In this document: piece after piece, positions 50,739-59,284 of the stretch
Position numbering within the stretch: the first letter of the stretch is position 1
Layout of the letters: every line of letters starts with the position of its first letter
DNA from: an uncultured Dehalococcoidia bacterium
GTDB taxonomy: Bacteria; Chloroflexota; Dehalococcoidia; Lucifugimonadales; CATOSD01
DNA: 64,000 bases
Direction: 5' to 3'
NCBI GenBank assembly: GCA_951812395.1
Contig: CATOSD010000001.1
Location: 1,709,108 to 1,773,107 of the forward strand
Position numbers and translations under genes: made by a program
The notes under the pieces: generated by a model
Database searches by the model: none
What the model was told of the DNA's origin: nothing
Seen by the model: the letters and a program-made list of their open reading frames with translations, nothing else

Positions 50739-53504
50739 TCACGCGGATGGGCCGTGGTCTTCTGGAGAGAGTTGGCGCATCCGCATTCTTACGAGGCGCA
50801 ACTCCTCGTATGAGTACTCATCGCCCAACAGGTCTTTCACGGGCCTCAGCAGTTCGGCGCCTGCCTCGAGGAAGGCGTGCTCGATGCGCTGGTATCGCCG
50901 CGGCTCGGGCATGAGGTGTGCGATGTCGGGCGCGTCGCCGTCGCTCGTGAGCTGCTCCAGGTGATTGAGCACGCTGCCCTCGGTGATGTCGCGTTCGCGG
51001 GCGATCTCGGCAATCGCCAGACCCTCGCGCAGCAGGCCGAGTGTCACCGCATGTGTGCGGCCGCTGGGCGACTCGGCCCCGGAGCGGCTCAGTCTCGACG
51101 TGACGGCTGATGGTCGACGGCCGAGCCTTGCCGCAATCTCGTCGATCGAACGGCCTGACTCGAACATATCCTTCAGTTGAAGCTCTTCCTCTGGCGCCCA
51201 TATCTCGTGTGCGCGTGGATGTGATCGCATGGTGTGGTCGATGTACGAGGCATCCTCATGTGCTGAAGGGGAAGATTGTGATTCGCCGGAGACGCCGTTC
51301 TCTTGAAGCAACTCCCTCAGGGGCCGCAGCCGGCTCGGATCGCGCAGCCTTCTCAGGGCCTTGCGCTCTATCTGCCGCACCCGCTCCCTGGATACACCCT
51401 GTCCGGTCGCTATCTCCTGAAGTGTGTGCTCACGCTCGTCTTCCAGGCCGAACCTGCGGCTGATCACGTGGGCTTCGCCCTCGCGAAAGCTGGAGAGCAC
51501 GCTGCCGACGTGGCCGCGTAGCGTGTCGCGAACGGCATCGTCCAAGGATGAGAGGTCGACAGGGTGGTCGAAGACACGCGAAAGCAGCCTCTCGTAGGGC
51601 GTCTGCGGTGGAAGGGACACTTCATGGGTCGTCGAGGTCGCGTCCGGCGTTGCTCCGGTCTCGGCCACGTGATCGGCGATGGCCGCGAGAAAGCGGTCGC
51701 CAAACTGGTCCGCCTTCGTCTTGCCCACTCCCCTGACATCGAGCAGGGAGCCGCGGTCCCGAGGCAAACCTGTCGCCATTTCGCGCAGCGAAGCGTTGCT
51801 GAACACGTGGAACGCGGGGACGCCGAGCGAGTTTGCGATCTCAAATCTTAGTGAGCGCAGTTTTTCGAACAGGCCAGCATCGTGTTCTTGCGGTTCGCCT
51901 TTCCCAGGCGACCCAGCCTCGGTCCTCCTGAAAAGCTCTATAGTCTCGCGACCACTGAGAAACTTCCTGCCATCCGGTGTGACCGAAAGTGTTGGGAACT
52001 CCCCGGTCGCCCGGGCGACCAGGCCCCTTTCGATGAGCTGGTCCGCGATGTCGATCAGTTCATCTTTGGAGGTGTCCCGGGAGATGCCGTGGACGGACAG
52101 CCTGTCGTGGCCCAGGTCCAGAACGCGCTTGGCGCGGCTGCCCCGGAGCACGTCCACGACGTAGCTTACTCCGAATCGCTCACCGGTCCGAATTATTGCG
52201 GATAGCACCTTCTGGGCGGTCACCGTGCCGTTGTAGGCAACACCGACAGGGGAGGGCATATCTTTCGCGAGGCAGTGGTCGCAGGCGACGCAGTTGTCCT
52301 GGGCCAGTTGCTCGCCGAAGTAGTCCAGGAGAAACCTGCGGCGGCAAGTCCTACCGGCTCCGTATTCGACCATCTTCGCGAGCCTCTGTTTCGCGGCCTC
52401 TCGCTCCGGTGCGCTTTCTATCTGGTCGATGAAGTAGTCTTGCTTCATCTTGTCCCGGTATGAGAAGAACAGCACGCACTCGCTGGGTTGGCGGTCCCGC
52501 CCGGCCCGCCCGGTCTCCTGGAAGTAGCCTTCGATGGTCTTGGGCAGGTCGTAGTGGACGACGAGTCTGATGTTCGGTTTGTCCACGCCCATGCCGAAGG
52601 CTATCGTGGCGACGATGATGGGAATCTCGCCGCTGATGAACCGTTCCTGGGTCTGCCGGCGAACGCTGTCTTCCAGCCCGGCGTGGTACGGGAGCGCTCT
52701 GAAACCCTTGCCGGACAGGCGCGAGGCCAGATCTTCGGTGTCCTTTCGCGAGAAGCAGTAGACGATGGCCGAGCCGTCGCCCAGCTTTTTGAGCATGGCG
52801 TCCAGCTTCTCGAAGCTGCGCCGTTTGGGGATCACCCTGTAGGTTAGATTCGGGCGGTTGAAGCTGGAGACGAACCGCTGGGCCTTGGGCATCCTGAGCT
52901 GGTGAAGTATGTCACCGCGGACTCTCTCGGTGGCCGTGGCGGTGAGCGCGATCACGGGGGTGTCGGGAAACCAGTCTCGCAACGCCTGTAGGTTTCGGTA
53001 GTCGGGCCGGAAGTCGTGGCCCCATTCCGAGATGCAGTGGGCCTCGTCGATGGCGATAAGGCTCGGCTTTACGGCGTGGAGAAAGTCGCTGAACCGGGGC
53101 ATCAGCAGCCGTTCCGGCGCGACGTAGAGGATGTCCAGGCGGCCGTGATATGAGTCCACCTGTACGCGGCTGACTTCGGCCTGCGTCATGGTGCTGTTGA
53201 TGAAAGCGGCCCTGACGCCCTTGGACCTGAGCGCGTCGACCTGGTCTTTCATGAGGGCGATCAGCGGCGAGACTACCAGGGCTACGCCGTCGAGCAGCAC
53301 CGCCGGCAGCTGGTAGCAGATGGACTTGCCACCGCCAGTAGGCATGAGCACCAGGGAGTCGCTTCCGGCGAGCACGTTCCGGATGACGTCTTCCTGGTGA
53401 GGAAGAAAACCGTCGTGCCCAAAGCGCCGTTTCAGCGCACTCACCAGGTCGGAATCGGCGGCCTCTTTGTAGTCACGCATATGGGTCTGGTCTGCTGCCG
53501 TCAC
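50739..53504 (-). CDS. recQ: RecQ-family ATP-dependent DNA helicase with extra C-terminal HTH modules
   Basis: The 921-residue product has a standard RecQ part: Walker A MPTGGGKS (54-61), DEAH (153-156) followed by CISEWGHDFRPDYR, SF2 motif VI QETGRAGRDRQP (329-340), the zinc-binding Cys set (C387, C405, C408, C411), the RQC winged helix to about 520, and an HRDC domain (about 544-618). After it come a sigma-70 region-4-like helix-turn-helix (TLQEIATGQGVSRERVRQIE, 694-713), a Myb/SANT-like segment (768-806) and a second helix-turn-helix (AIAEIARERDITEGSVLNHL, 830-849). It unwinds DNA in recombination and repair. The tail is about 300 residues longer than a typical RecQ. Confidence 0.9.
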   Translation of the reverse strand: MTAADQTHMRDYKEAADSDLVSALKRRFGHDGFLPHQEDVIRNVLAGSDSLVLMPTGGGKSICYQLPAVLLDGVALVVSPLIALMKDQVDALRSKGVRAAFINSTMTQAEVSRVQVDSYHGRLDILYVAPERLLMPRFSDFLHAVKPSLIAIDEAHCISEWGHDFRPDYRNLQALRDWFPDTPVIALTATATERVRGDILHQLRMPKAQRFVSSFNRPNLTYRVIPKRRSFEKLDAMLKKLGDGSAIVYCFSRKDTEDLASRLSGKGFRALPYHAGLEDSVRRQTQERFISGEIPIIVATIAFGMGVDKPNIRLVVHYDLPKTIEGYFQETGRAGRDRQPSECVLFFSYRDKMKQDYFIDQIESAPEREAAKQRLAKMVEYGAGRTCRRRFLLDYFGEQLAQDNCVACDHCLAKDMPSPVGVAYNGTVTAQKVLSAIIRTGERFGVSYVVDVLRGSRAKRVLDLGHDRLSVHGISRDTSKDELIDIADQLIERGLVARATGEFPTLSVTPDGRKFLSGRETIELFRRTEAGSPGKGEPQEHDAGLFEKLRSLRFEIANSLGVPAFHVFSNASLREMATGLPRDRGSLLDVRGVGKTKADQFGDRFLAAIADHVAETGATPDATSTTHEVSLPPQTPYERLLSRVFDHPVDLSSLDDAVRDTLRGHVGSVLSSFREGEAHVISRRFGLEDEREHTLQEIATGQGVSRERVRQIERKALRRLRDPSRLRPLRELLQENGVSGESQSSPSAHEDASYIDHTMRSHPRAHEIWAPEEELQLKDMFESGRSIDEIAARLGRRPSAVTSRLSRSGAESPSGRTHAVTLGLLREGLAIAEIARERDITEGSVLNHLEQLTSDGDAPDIAHLMPEPRRYQRIEHAFLEAGAELLRPVKDLLGDEYSYEELRLVRMRMRQLSPEDHGPSA

Positions 53505-53844
53505 TTATCGGCATCTCTCTTCAGGGCGCCCGTGGGTGATGATATTGCCCAAAAGTGTGTCATCCTGGGACATTCTGTGCCACCTCATAGCCGGTAGACC
53601 CTTATGGCTGCGCCACCTGGAGGGGCCGCAGTTCCCGGGTCTGGGTATGAATGGCCCGGAATCGCCCACAAATGTCTCAGGTTCGTGGGAGGCTCCAACT
53701 GCCGAGTTCGTGGGCGCCGGATTGCGGGCCAAGTGTGTCACGGAGGGGAGAGTAGCACGGTTGTGCGTAGAAATCAAGAGGGGTAAGCAGAATCGACTCG
53801 GCGTCGGCATAGCAGAGTGGGGGGAGTGGTAAGGGCGTGGCGTG

Positions 53845-53874
53845 TTGGCCCGTCCGCGTCCGGTGGTGTACAAT
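53845..53874 (+). promoter_or_regulatory. Candidate promoter of the decarboxylase operon
   Basis: TTGGCC (three of six) and TACAAT (five of six) lie 18 bases apart, about 60 bases before the first gene. The rest of the 53505-53934 gap shows no convincing gene. Confidence 0.5.
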
Positions 53875-53934
53875 TCCCCGCGGTGAATTTACCGCCGTTT
53901 CGGCGCTAGGGGTGCTGTAATCGACGAGCAACTT

Positions 53935-54183
53935 GTGATAGAGGCGGCCACGCTGACGGGCATCGGGATGGCCACGGCGTTCGGCCTGCTGCTCCTGTTG
54001 ATCGTCGCCGTTGTCGCGGTCAGGCTGATCTGCGGCGTGCTGTTCGACCGCGGTGGCGCGGAGACGGGTGACCTCACAACGGGCGAGGACGATTCGCGGG
54101 ACAAGGCGCTGGCCGCGGCGATAGCCGTTGCAACACTCGCTTCACGACCCAGGCCCATTGTGCGCCGTGAAGACCGGGCTTGA
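53935..54183 (+). CDS. OadG-like sodium-pump decarboxylase gamma subunit
   Basis: The 82-residue product has one N-terminal transmembrane helix (GIGMATAFGLLLLLIVAVVA) and a short Asp/Ala/Arg-rich cytoplasmic tail, the usual shape of OadG/MmdD-type subunits that hold the decarboxylase complex together. The GTG at 53935 is the best start visible, though no strong ribosome binding site precedes it. It is followed directly by the beta subunit gene, which supports the call. Confidence 0.7.
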   Translation: MIEAATLTGIGMATAFGLLLLLIVAVVAVRLICGVLFDRGGAETGDLTTGEDDSRDKALAAAIAVATLASRPRPIVRREDRA

Positions 54184-54227
54184 GCGGGTGACGGGGCGTT
54201 CCGCGTGAATGAACTGAGAGTGAACAC

Positions 54228-55385
54228 TTGACCGAGCTCTTGGACTTTATCGGCTCGACGGGCTTCGCGAACTTTGACTGGCGAAACGGGGTTATGCTCC
54301 TCGTCGCCTTCGTCTTCATCTACCTCGCCATCACCCGCGACATGGAGCCTTACGAGCTGATACCCATCGGCTTGGGCATCATCGTGGCGAACCTGCCGCT
54401 CACCGGCCTGATGGAACTGCCGACTGCGGAATCGGATTTCCAAGACTCGGGCGTGTTCGGTGTCATCTTCCACTACGGGCTGTCGTTCTGGAACATTCTG
54501 CCGCCTATCATCTTCCTCGGGCTCGGCGCGATGACCGACTTCGGACCGATCATATCCAATCCCAAGATGCTTCTCCTGGGCGCGGCGGCCCAGGTGGGCA
54601 TATTCCTCGCCTTCTGGGGCGCACTCGCCGCGGACCTGCTTCCATGGCTGTCGTTCTCGCTCCCCGAGGCGGCCGCCATCGGTATCATCGGCGGGGCAGA
54701 CGGCCCGACGACGATCTTCCTTTCCGCCAAGCTGGCACCAGAGCTTCTGGGCATTACCGCTGTCATAGCCTACTCGTACATGGCCACGATCGCGTTCATT
54801 CAGCCGCCGCTGATGCGTCTGCTCACGACTCGCAAGGAGCGGGAAATCGTGATGCCGCCGCCGCGCGAGGTGTCCAAGCGCGAGAGGCTCATTTTTCCGC
54901 TGGCGGCCATGATCATTATCATCCTGGTCGTGCCGCGCGCCGCGCCGCTGATAGCGATGTTCATGATTGGCAACCTGTTCCGGGAGAGCGGCGTCGTCCC
55001 CCGCCTCACCAATTCCGCGTCCAACGAGCTGCTGAACATTGCCACCATTCTGCTTATGATAACCGTGGGTACACAGTTATCGGCCGAGCGCGTGTTCAAC
55101 TGGGAGACGCTGGCGATTCTGGGACTGGGATTGGCCGCGTTCGCTTGTGGCACAATGGGCGGACTTCTCTTCGCCAAAGTGATGAACCTGTTCTTGAATG
55201 AAAAGATCAATCCTCTGATCGGGTCGGCGGGGGTGTCGGCAGTGCCGATGGCGGCGCGTATCACCCACCACATGGGGCAGGAGACGAATCGGAGAAACTA
55301 CCTGTTGCAGCATGCTATGGGGCCGAACGTTGCGGGTGTGATCGGCTCCGCCGTCGTGGCGGGCGTGTTTATATCGCTGGTGTAG
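54228..55385 (+). CDS. Sodium-translocating decarboxylase beta subunit (OadB/GcdB/MmdB family)
   Basis: The 385-residue membrane protein couples decarboxylation of a carboxybiotin to sodium export. It has the family marks LGLGAMTDFGPIISNPKMLL and IGIIGGADGPTTIFLSAKLA near residue 150 (the Asp is in the sodium path), plus the C-terminal INPLIGSAGVSAVPMAARI and MGPNVAGVIGSAVVAGVFI. A TTG at 54228 is used. The biotin carrier gene follows by 6 bases. No carboxyltransferase alpha subunit is in the window. Confidence 0.93.
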   Translation: MTELLDFIGSTGFANFDWRNGVMLLVAFVFIYLAITRDMEPYELIPIGLGIIVANLPLTGLMELPTAESDFQDSGVFGVIFHYGLSFWNILPPIIFLGLGAMTDFGPIISNPKMLLLGAAAQVGIFLAFWGALAADLLPWLSFSLPEAAAIGIIGGADGPTTIFLSAKLAPELLGITAVIAYSYMATIAFIQPPLMRLLTTRKEREIVMPPPREVSKRERLIFPLAAMIIIILVVPRAAPLIAMFMIGNLFRESGVVPRLTNSASNELLNIATILLMITVGTQLSAERVFNWETLAILGLGLAAFACGTMGGLLFAKVMNLFLNEKINPLIGSAGVSAVPMAARITHHMGQETNRRNYLLQHAMGPNVAGVIGSAVVAGVFISLV

Positions 55386-55391
55386 GCGCAT

Positions 55392-55838
55392 ATGCCTCAG
55401 ACGCTCAGAGTGATGGTGAAGGGCAAGTGGTACACCGTGGAGGTGGGCAGCCTCCTCGAACAGCCCGTGCGCGCGCTGGTGGATGGCGAACCGTTCGACG
55501 TCGACATCGAGTCGAGCACTCCGCAGGGGGAGGATGCCCAGGTCGAGGCGGAGTCCGCACCGGCGGAAGAGCCGACGGGCCGACCGGACAACGCCCCCAT
55601 CGAGATTTCCCGTCTTCCCATCCCCATCAAGGAATTTCGCTCGCCCATGCCCGGCGTCATCATCTCGGTGGACGTGAGAGAGGGCGACGAGGTCATAGTC
55701 GGTGACCAGATCTGCGTACTGGAGTCGATGAAGATGCGGCAGGTGCTGCGCGCGGACTGGTCCGGCGTGGTGCGGCACATACACGTTGAGCCGGGCCAAC
55801 AGGTGATGGACGGCAACCTGATCGCAGAGTTGGAGTAG
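55392..55838 (+). CDS. Biotin carrier subunit (biotinyl domain)
   Basis: The 148-residue product has an N-terminal MVKGKWYTVEVG strand like that of OadA/GcdC carrier proteins, an acidic/Pro-rich linker (about 42-72), and a C-terminal biotinyl domain with PMPGVIISVDVREGDEV and the biotinylation site VLESMKM (K114). It moves CO2 between the carboxyltransferase and the membrane beta subunit. ATG at 55392 lies 6 bases after the beta gene. Confidence 0.92.
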   Translation: MPQTLRVMVKGKWYTVEVGSLLEQPVRALVDGEPFDVDIESSTPQGEDAQVEAESAPAEEPTGRPDNAPIEISRLPIPIKEFRSPMPGVIISVDVREGDEVIVGDQICVLESMKMRQVLRADWSGVVRHIHVEPGQQVMDGNLIAELE

Positions 55839-55854
55839 CGGCGTGGGTCAGTCC

Positions 55855-55962
55855 GTCACCCCCATCATAGCCTTCTCCCATCAAGGGGGAAGGGATTTTT
55901 CTCAAGGACTTTGGTAAAACGTTCCTTCCTCCTCGGTGGGGATGGTCAGTTTACGGGGGTGT
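55855..55962 (-). repeat. Dispersed palindromic repeat, inverted copy plus a diverged copy
   Basis: 55855-55900 is the dispersed repeat read on the minus strand (CCCTTCCCCCTTGATGGGAG with a GGGGGTGAC end). 55921-55962 is a diverged plus-strand copy (TTCCTTCCTCCTCGGTGGGG) whose GGGGGTGTGG tail lies just before the amidohydrolase ATG and may act as its ribosome binding site. Confidence 0.75.
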
Positions 55963-55970
55963 GGAACGAC

Positions 55971-57200
55971 ATGAGCGAAATGAGAACGTGGGCGATCAGG
56001 TCCGCCCGCCTGTTCGACGGAACGGGAGCGCCGCCAATAGACGATGCGGTCGCGCTGATCGAGGGAGAGCGAGTGGCAGCCGCAGGTCCGGCATCCGACG
56101 TTGTGATTCCGAACGGCGTGGAGATGCTGGACGCGGGCGACGCGACGCTGCTGCCCGGCCTGATCGACGCGCACGTACACATGCTCCACACCGGTTCCGC
56201 GTCCAGCGGGGTGGACTCCCGGGCGATGAATGACCGGCAGCTTCTGCTGGTGGGCGCGCGCAACTCTCTGGCGGCGCTAAGGAGCGGACTGACTACGGTG
56301 CGCGATTGCGGTGATCACGATTACATGACGCTGACGCTGCGGGACTCCATCGCGGAGGGAGCGATTCCGGGGCCGCGTATGCTGTGTTCCGGGCCGGTGA
56401 TCACGTCCACGGCGGGGCAACTGTGGTGGACCGGCATCGAGTGCGACACTCCGGACGATCTTCGGCGGGCGGTGCGGACGCTGGCAAAGAACGGCGTGGA
56501 CTTCATCAAGCTGATGGGTTCGGGGGGCAACGCGACGCCAGGCTCGAACCCGGAGGTGTCACAGTACGACGAGGAGGGCTACCGCGCTGTGGCCGACGAC
56601 GCCCACCGTCTGGGCAAGAGGGTGGCCGTTCACGTTCACGGTGTGGACGCCATACGCATGGCCGTGGACGCGGGAATGGACACGCTGGAGCACTGCCCGT
56701 TCAGGGCGAACGGGGGCATCGAGTACGACGCGGAGTTGGCCGAGGACATCCGGCAAAAGGGAATAATCGTCAGCATCGCGATGCCGGCGACGTGGTATCG
56801 GCTGAGGGCTGAGGACATGCGCGACGTGAGGGCGCACCCGGGGCATTTGTGGGAGAGCCGGCCGGATAGCATCCGGGAGATGTACGAGGCGGGCGTGAAG
56901 CTGGTGGTTAGCAGCGACCAGGGGTCCACCGGCACCGCGATAGACGAGCTGCACCTGCTGATGGCTTACCTCGTGGAGCGCGTCGGGATGTCGCCGGAGT
57001 CGGTGATTCACGGCGCGACTGGGTTGGCGGCGGAGGCATTGGGGATCGAGGGCGAGTTGGGCACGATAGAGCCGGGCAAGCTGGCGGACCTGGCGGTGGT
57101 GGAGGGCGACCCGTTTGCGGACATGTCGGTGGTGGCCCGCGTGCGGACGGTTGTCAAGGGCGGGCGGATCGTGGTGCGGGACGGGGCGGTGGTGGTGTAG
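55971..57200 (+). CDS. Amidohydrolase (imidazolonepropionase/prolidase-like)
   Basis: The 409-residue metal-dependent hydrolase has the amidohydrolase pattern: LLPGLIDAHVHML (H68, H70), the carbamylated-lysine segment VDFIKLMGSGGNATPG near residue 180, HVHGVDAIRMAVDAGMDTLEH with two further histidines, VVSSDQGSTG with the metal Asp, and the C-terminal ALGIEGELGTIEPGKLADL. It probably cleaves a cyclic amide or a C-N bond in a small molecule or dipeptide. I use ATG 55971; the open frame starts 60 bases earlier within the repeat. Confidence 0.88.
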   Translation: MSEMRTWAIRSARLFDGTGAPPIDDAVALIEGERVAAAGPASDVVIPNGVEMLDAGDATLLPGLIDAHVHMLHTGSASSGVDSRAMNDRQLLLVGARNSLAALRSGLTTVRDCGDHDYMTLTLRDSIAEGAIPGPRMLCSGPVITSTAGQLWWTGIECDTPDDLRRAVRTLAKNGVDFIKLMGSGGNATPGSNPEVSQYDEEGYRAVADDAHRLGKRVAVHVHGVDAIRMAVDAGMDTLEHCPFRANGGIEYDAELAEDIRQKGIIVSIAMPATWYRLRAEDMRDVRAHPGHLWESRPDSIREMYEAGVKLVVSSDQGSTGTAIDELHLLMAYLVERVGMSPESVIHGATGLAAEALGIEGELGTIEPGKLADLAVVEGDPFADMSVVARVRTVVKGGRIVVRDGAVVV

Positions 57201-57219
57201 GGGGGCGTGAGGCCTCCGG

Positions 57220-57636
57220 CTAGGCGGGCCTGAACTTCACCAGCGTCGTGTCCGGCGTGACCGCGTCGAAGTCGGCGACGACTGGCATGTTTATCGCTAG
57301 CTCGTCGTGCGGGCAGTCCACGATGTTCGACACCATGCGCACTCCCTCGTCCAACTGCACTATCGCGTACACGTAGGGAGATTCCGCGCGGAAGGCCGGG
57401 TGGGCCGGCTGGTGTACGATGGTGTACGAGTAGACGCGGCCCCTTCCACTCGCCGAAACCCAATCGAGGTCGGACGAGAGGCACTCGGGGCATAGCTCGC
57501 GCGGGTAGAAGAAGACGTTCGAGCAGGTGCGACAGTGCGGCAGGACCAGTTCGCCGCGCCTGGCAGCGTCCCAGAAAGGCGCGGTGAGCTGCGGGTTGAT
57601 TGGAACCGGGAGCGGTTTGCTGTATTCGGTGGTCAT
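57220..57636 (-). CDS. Zn-ribbon/OB-fold (DUF35) acyl-CoA-associated protein
   Basis: The 138-residue product has a rubredoxin-like zinc ribbon (CRTC and CPEC, about residues 35-50, with FYPRELCPECLS) followed by an OB-fold (GRGRVYSYTIVHQPAHPAF, VYAIVQLDEGVRMVSNIV). DUF35 proteins act with thiolase or hydroxymethylglutaryl-CoA synthase partners. The thiolase gene lies 300 bases upstream on the same strand, separated by dispersed repeats, so they are probably a pair. ATG at 57636 has GGAGGT upstream. Confidence 0.9.
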   Translation of the reverse strand: MTTEYSKPLPVPINPQLTAPFWDAARRGELVLPHCRTCSNVFFYPRELCPECLSSDLDWVSASGRGRVYSYTIVHQPAHPAFRAESPYVYAIVQLDEGVRMVSNIVDCPHDELAINMPVVADFDAVTPDTTLVKFRPA

Positions 57637-57820
57637 TGTTGACCTCCTCCGGCCCTGCCTGCTGATTGTGGCCGCCATGGGTACGGTTTCACCCCATCCC
57701 TTCGACAGGCTCAGGGCAGGCTCTAACCCCGTATCGAGGACGGGGCAGGCTCTTCTCCCATCAAGGGCTTACAGGGGTATGTTTTGAGAAAAACGGGGGT
57801 TGTATCGCGTCCGGCGCCCT

Positions 57821-57917
57821 CATACTGACCTTCCCACTGCGAGGGGGAAGGGACTCTAGAGGGAGGCTGATTTCCTACACTCACATTTGCCACACCCCAT
57901 CAAGGGGGAAGGGACTC
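57821..57917 (-). repeat. Dispersed palindromic repeats between thiolase and DUF35 genes
   Basis: 57821-57858 (CCTTCCCACTGCGAGGGGGAAGG) and 57893-57917 (CACCCCATCAAGGGGGAAGG) are two units of the dispersed family. Upstream of them, 57680-57790 contains further repeat-like pieces (CTTCTCCCATCAAGGG and CCCCGTATCGAGGACGGGG). Confidence 0.75.
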
Positions 57918-57935
57918 TGGAATTCTCTTTGGCTG

Positions 57936-59084
57936 TTAGAGCGTGTTCTCGGAACCGAGAACCAGCGAGCACATCTCGCTCGCCGTGCCCCCTCAACCAT
58001 TCACCATGCATAAATCGTTGAGGGCCACCTGTCGCATTCCCGCCTTGCCCATTATCTGGCGCGCGCCCTCTATCACGTGGCGGAAGCCGCCGGCGAGGCC
58101 AGGCTGACCGCCAGATAGCTGGCCGCCGTCGGTGTTTATTGGGAAGCTACCCTTGAAGGTGGTGTCGGTGGATTCGTAGAACGGTCCGATTTCACCCTTT
58201 TCGCAGAATCCGGCATCTTCGAGGCTCACGGCCACGAGGATCGTGTATCAATCGTAGAATTCGGCGAACTGCATGTCACCCGGAGAGTATCCCGCCATCT
58301 GAAATGCGCGGGCAGCCGACACCCTGGTCGGAGTCTCGGTGATGCGCGGGACCTGCCAGATGTTGGCTGGGCCCTGCTCGAGCCCGGCGCCCAGAATGTA
58401 CACCGGCCTGTTGGGAAGCGCCTTGGCGCGCTCAGGCGTGGTCACGATGCAGGCGGCGGCGCCGTCGCATGGCATGACTGTCTCCAGAATGTGGAGCGGG
58501 TAGTTGATGTAGCGCGACTCGAGCACATCGTCGGCGGTGATGGGCTGGCCGTAGAACGCCGCATTTTCGTTGGGCACCGCGTTGAATCGCTCATCGACGG
58601 CGACTTTTGCCATCTGCTCGGGGGTGGTGCCGTACTCGTACATGTGGCGGGTGAACATCAGGCCATAGCCGGTGTTCGCTCCGGCGGCGGGGCCGAACGG
58701 CTCCTCCCACTCCGAGCGGACGCCCGGGGGACCACCGCCGGAGCGCTCGGCGCGGGAGCTGCCCATGACGACCAGTACGGTTTCGCAAAGGCCGGCGCTG
58801 ATAGCGGACGCCGCGACGGTGGTGGCCGTCGCACCGCTCGCGCCCTGCATGGTGACTCCGGTGGCGAACGTGGGCCGTATGCCGATGTACTCGGCCATGG
58901 CGGCGGGAGCGGCGCCGGTGCCGTCGGTGACTATGCCGTCGATGTCGCTCTTACTGATACGGGCATCCTGGATCGCCAGGCGCGCCGCCTCGGCGTTGAG
59001 GCCGTATAGAGTTCGGTCGGGGTGTGTACGCCGCGTGGGCACTTCGCCGATTCCCACGATTGCGGCCTTGCCTCTGAGTGTCAC
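57936..59084 (-). CDS. Thiolase-family protein interrupted by two in-frame TGA codons
   Basis: Reading from GTG 59084 (GGAGG upstream) gives a thiolase-like protein: KAAIVGIGEVPTRRTHPDRT, GASGATATTVAASAISAG where many thiolases have the nucleophile Cys, CDGAAACIVT, then MQFAEFYD-TGA-YTILVAVSL-EDAGFCEKGE, NTDGGQLSGGQPGLAGG, CMVNG-TGA-GGTASEMCSLVLG and TAA at 57936. The TGAs are codons 279 (58248-58250) and 364 (57993-57995). Both sides keep one frame and the 382-residue total is normal for the family. At the first, relatives often have Cys (YDCFT/YDCYT). Either this is a recent pseudogene or TGA is recoded, for example as selenocysteine. The DUF35 gene downstream is its usual partner. Confidence 0.7.
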
Positions 59085-59284
59085 GACAGGCACCTCCTGT
59101 TACGGTATGAGGGCGAGATCCCTAGCGCGCCAGAGAGCCTTGCTCAGGGCGCCATACTACCACAGACGCGTAGAAGGCGGGCAGCATCGCGCAGGCCCAT
59201 CAGCGTCCGCGTTCGCGGCGATGTGGTATAGTAGGCAATTGCGCGCGGGCGCGTCCAATCCTATGACCCGGCGGTAGCAGGCCT

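Noticed and set aside
53889-54473. 194-codon minus-strand frame over the decarboxylase gamma/beta genes
   Set aside because: Antisense to two genes with clear family marks; its own composition is Ser/Ala/Pro-rich noise.
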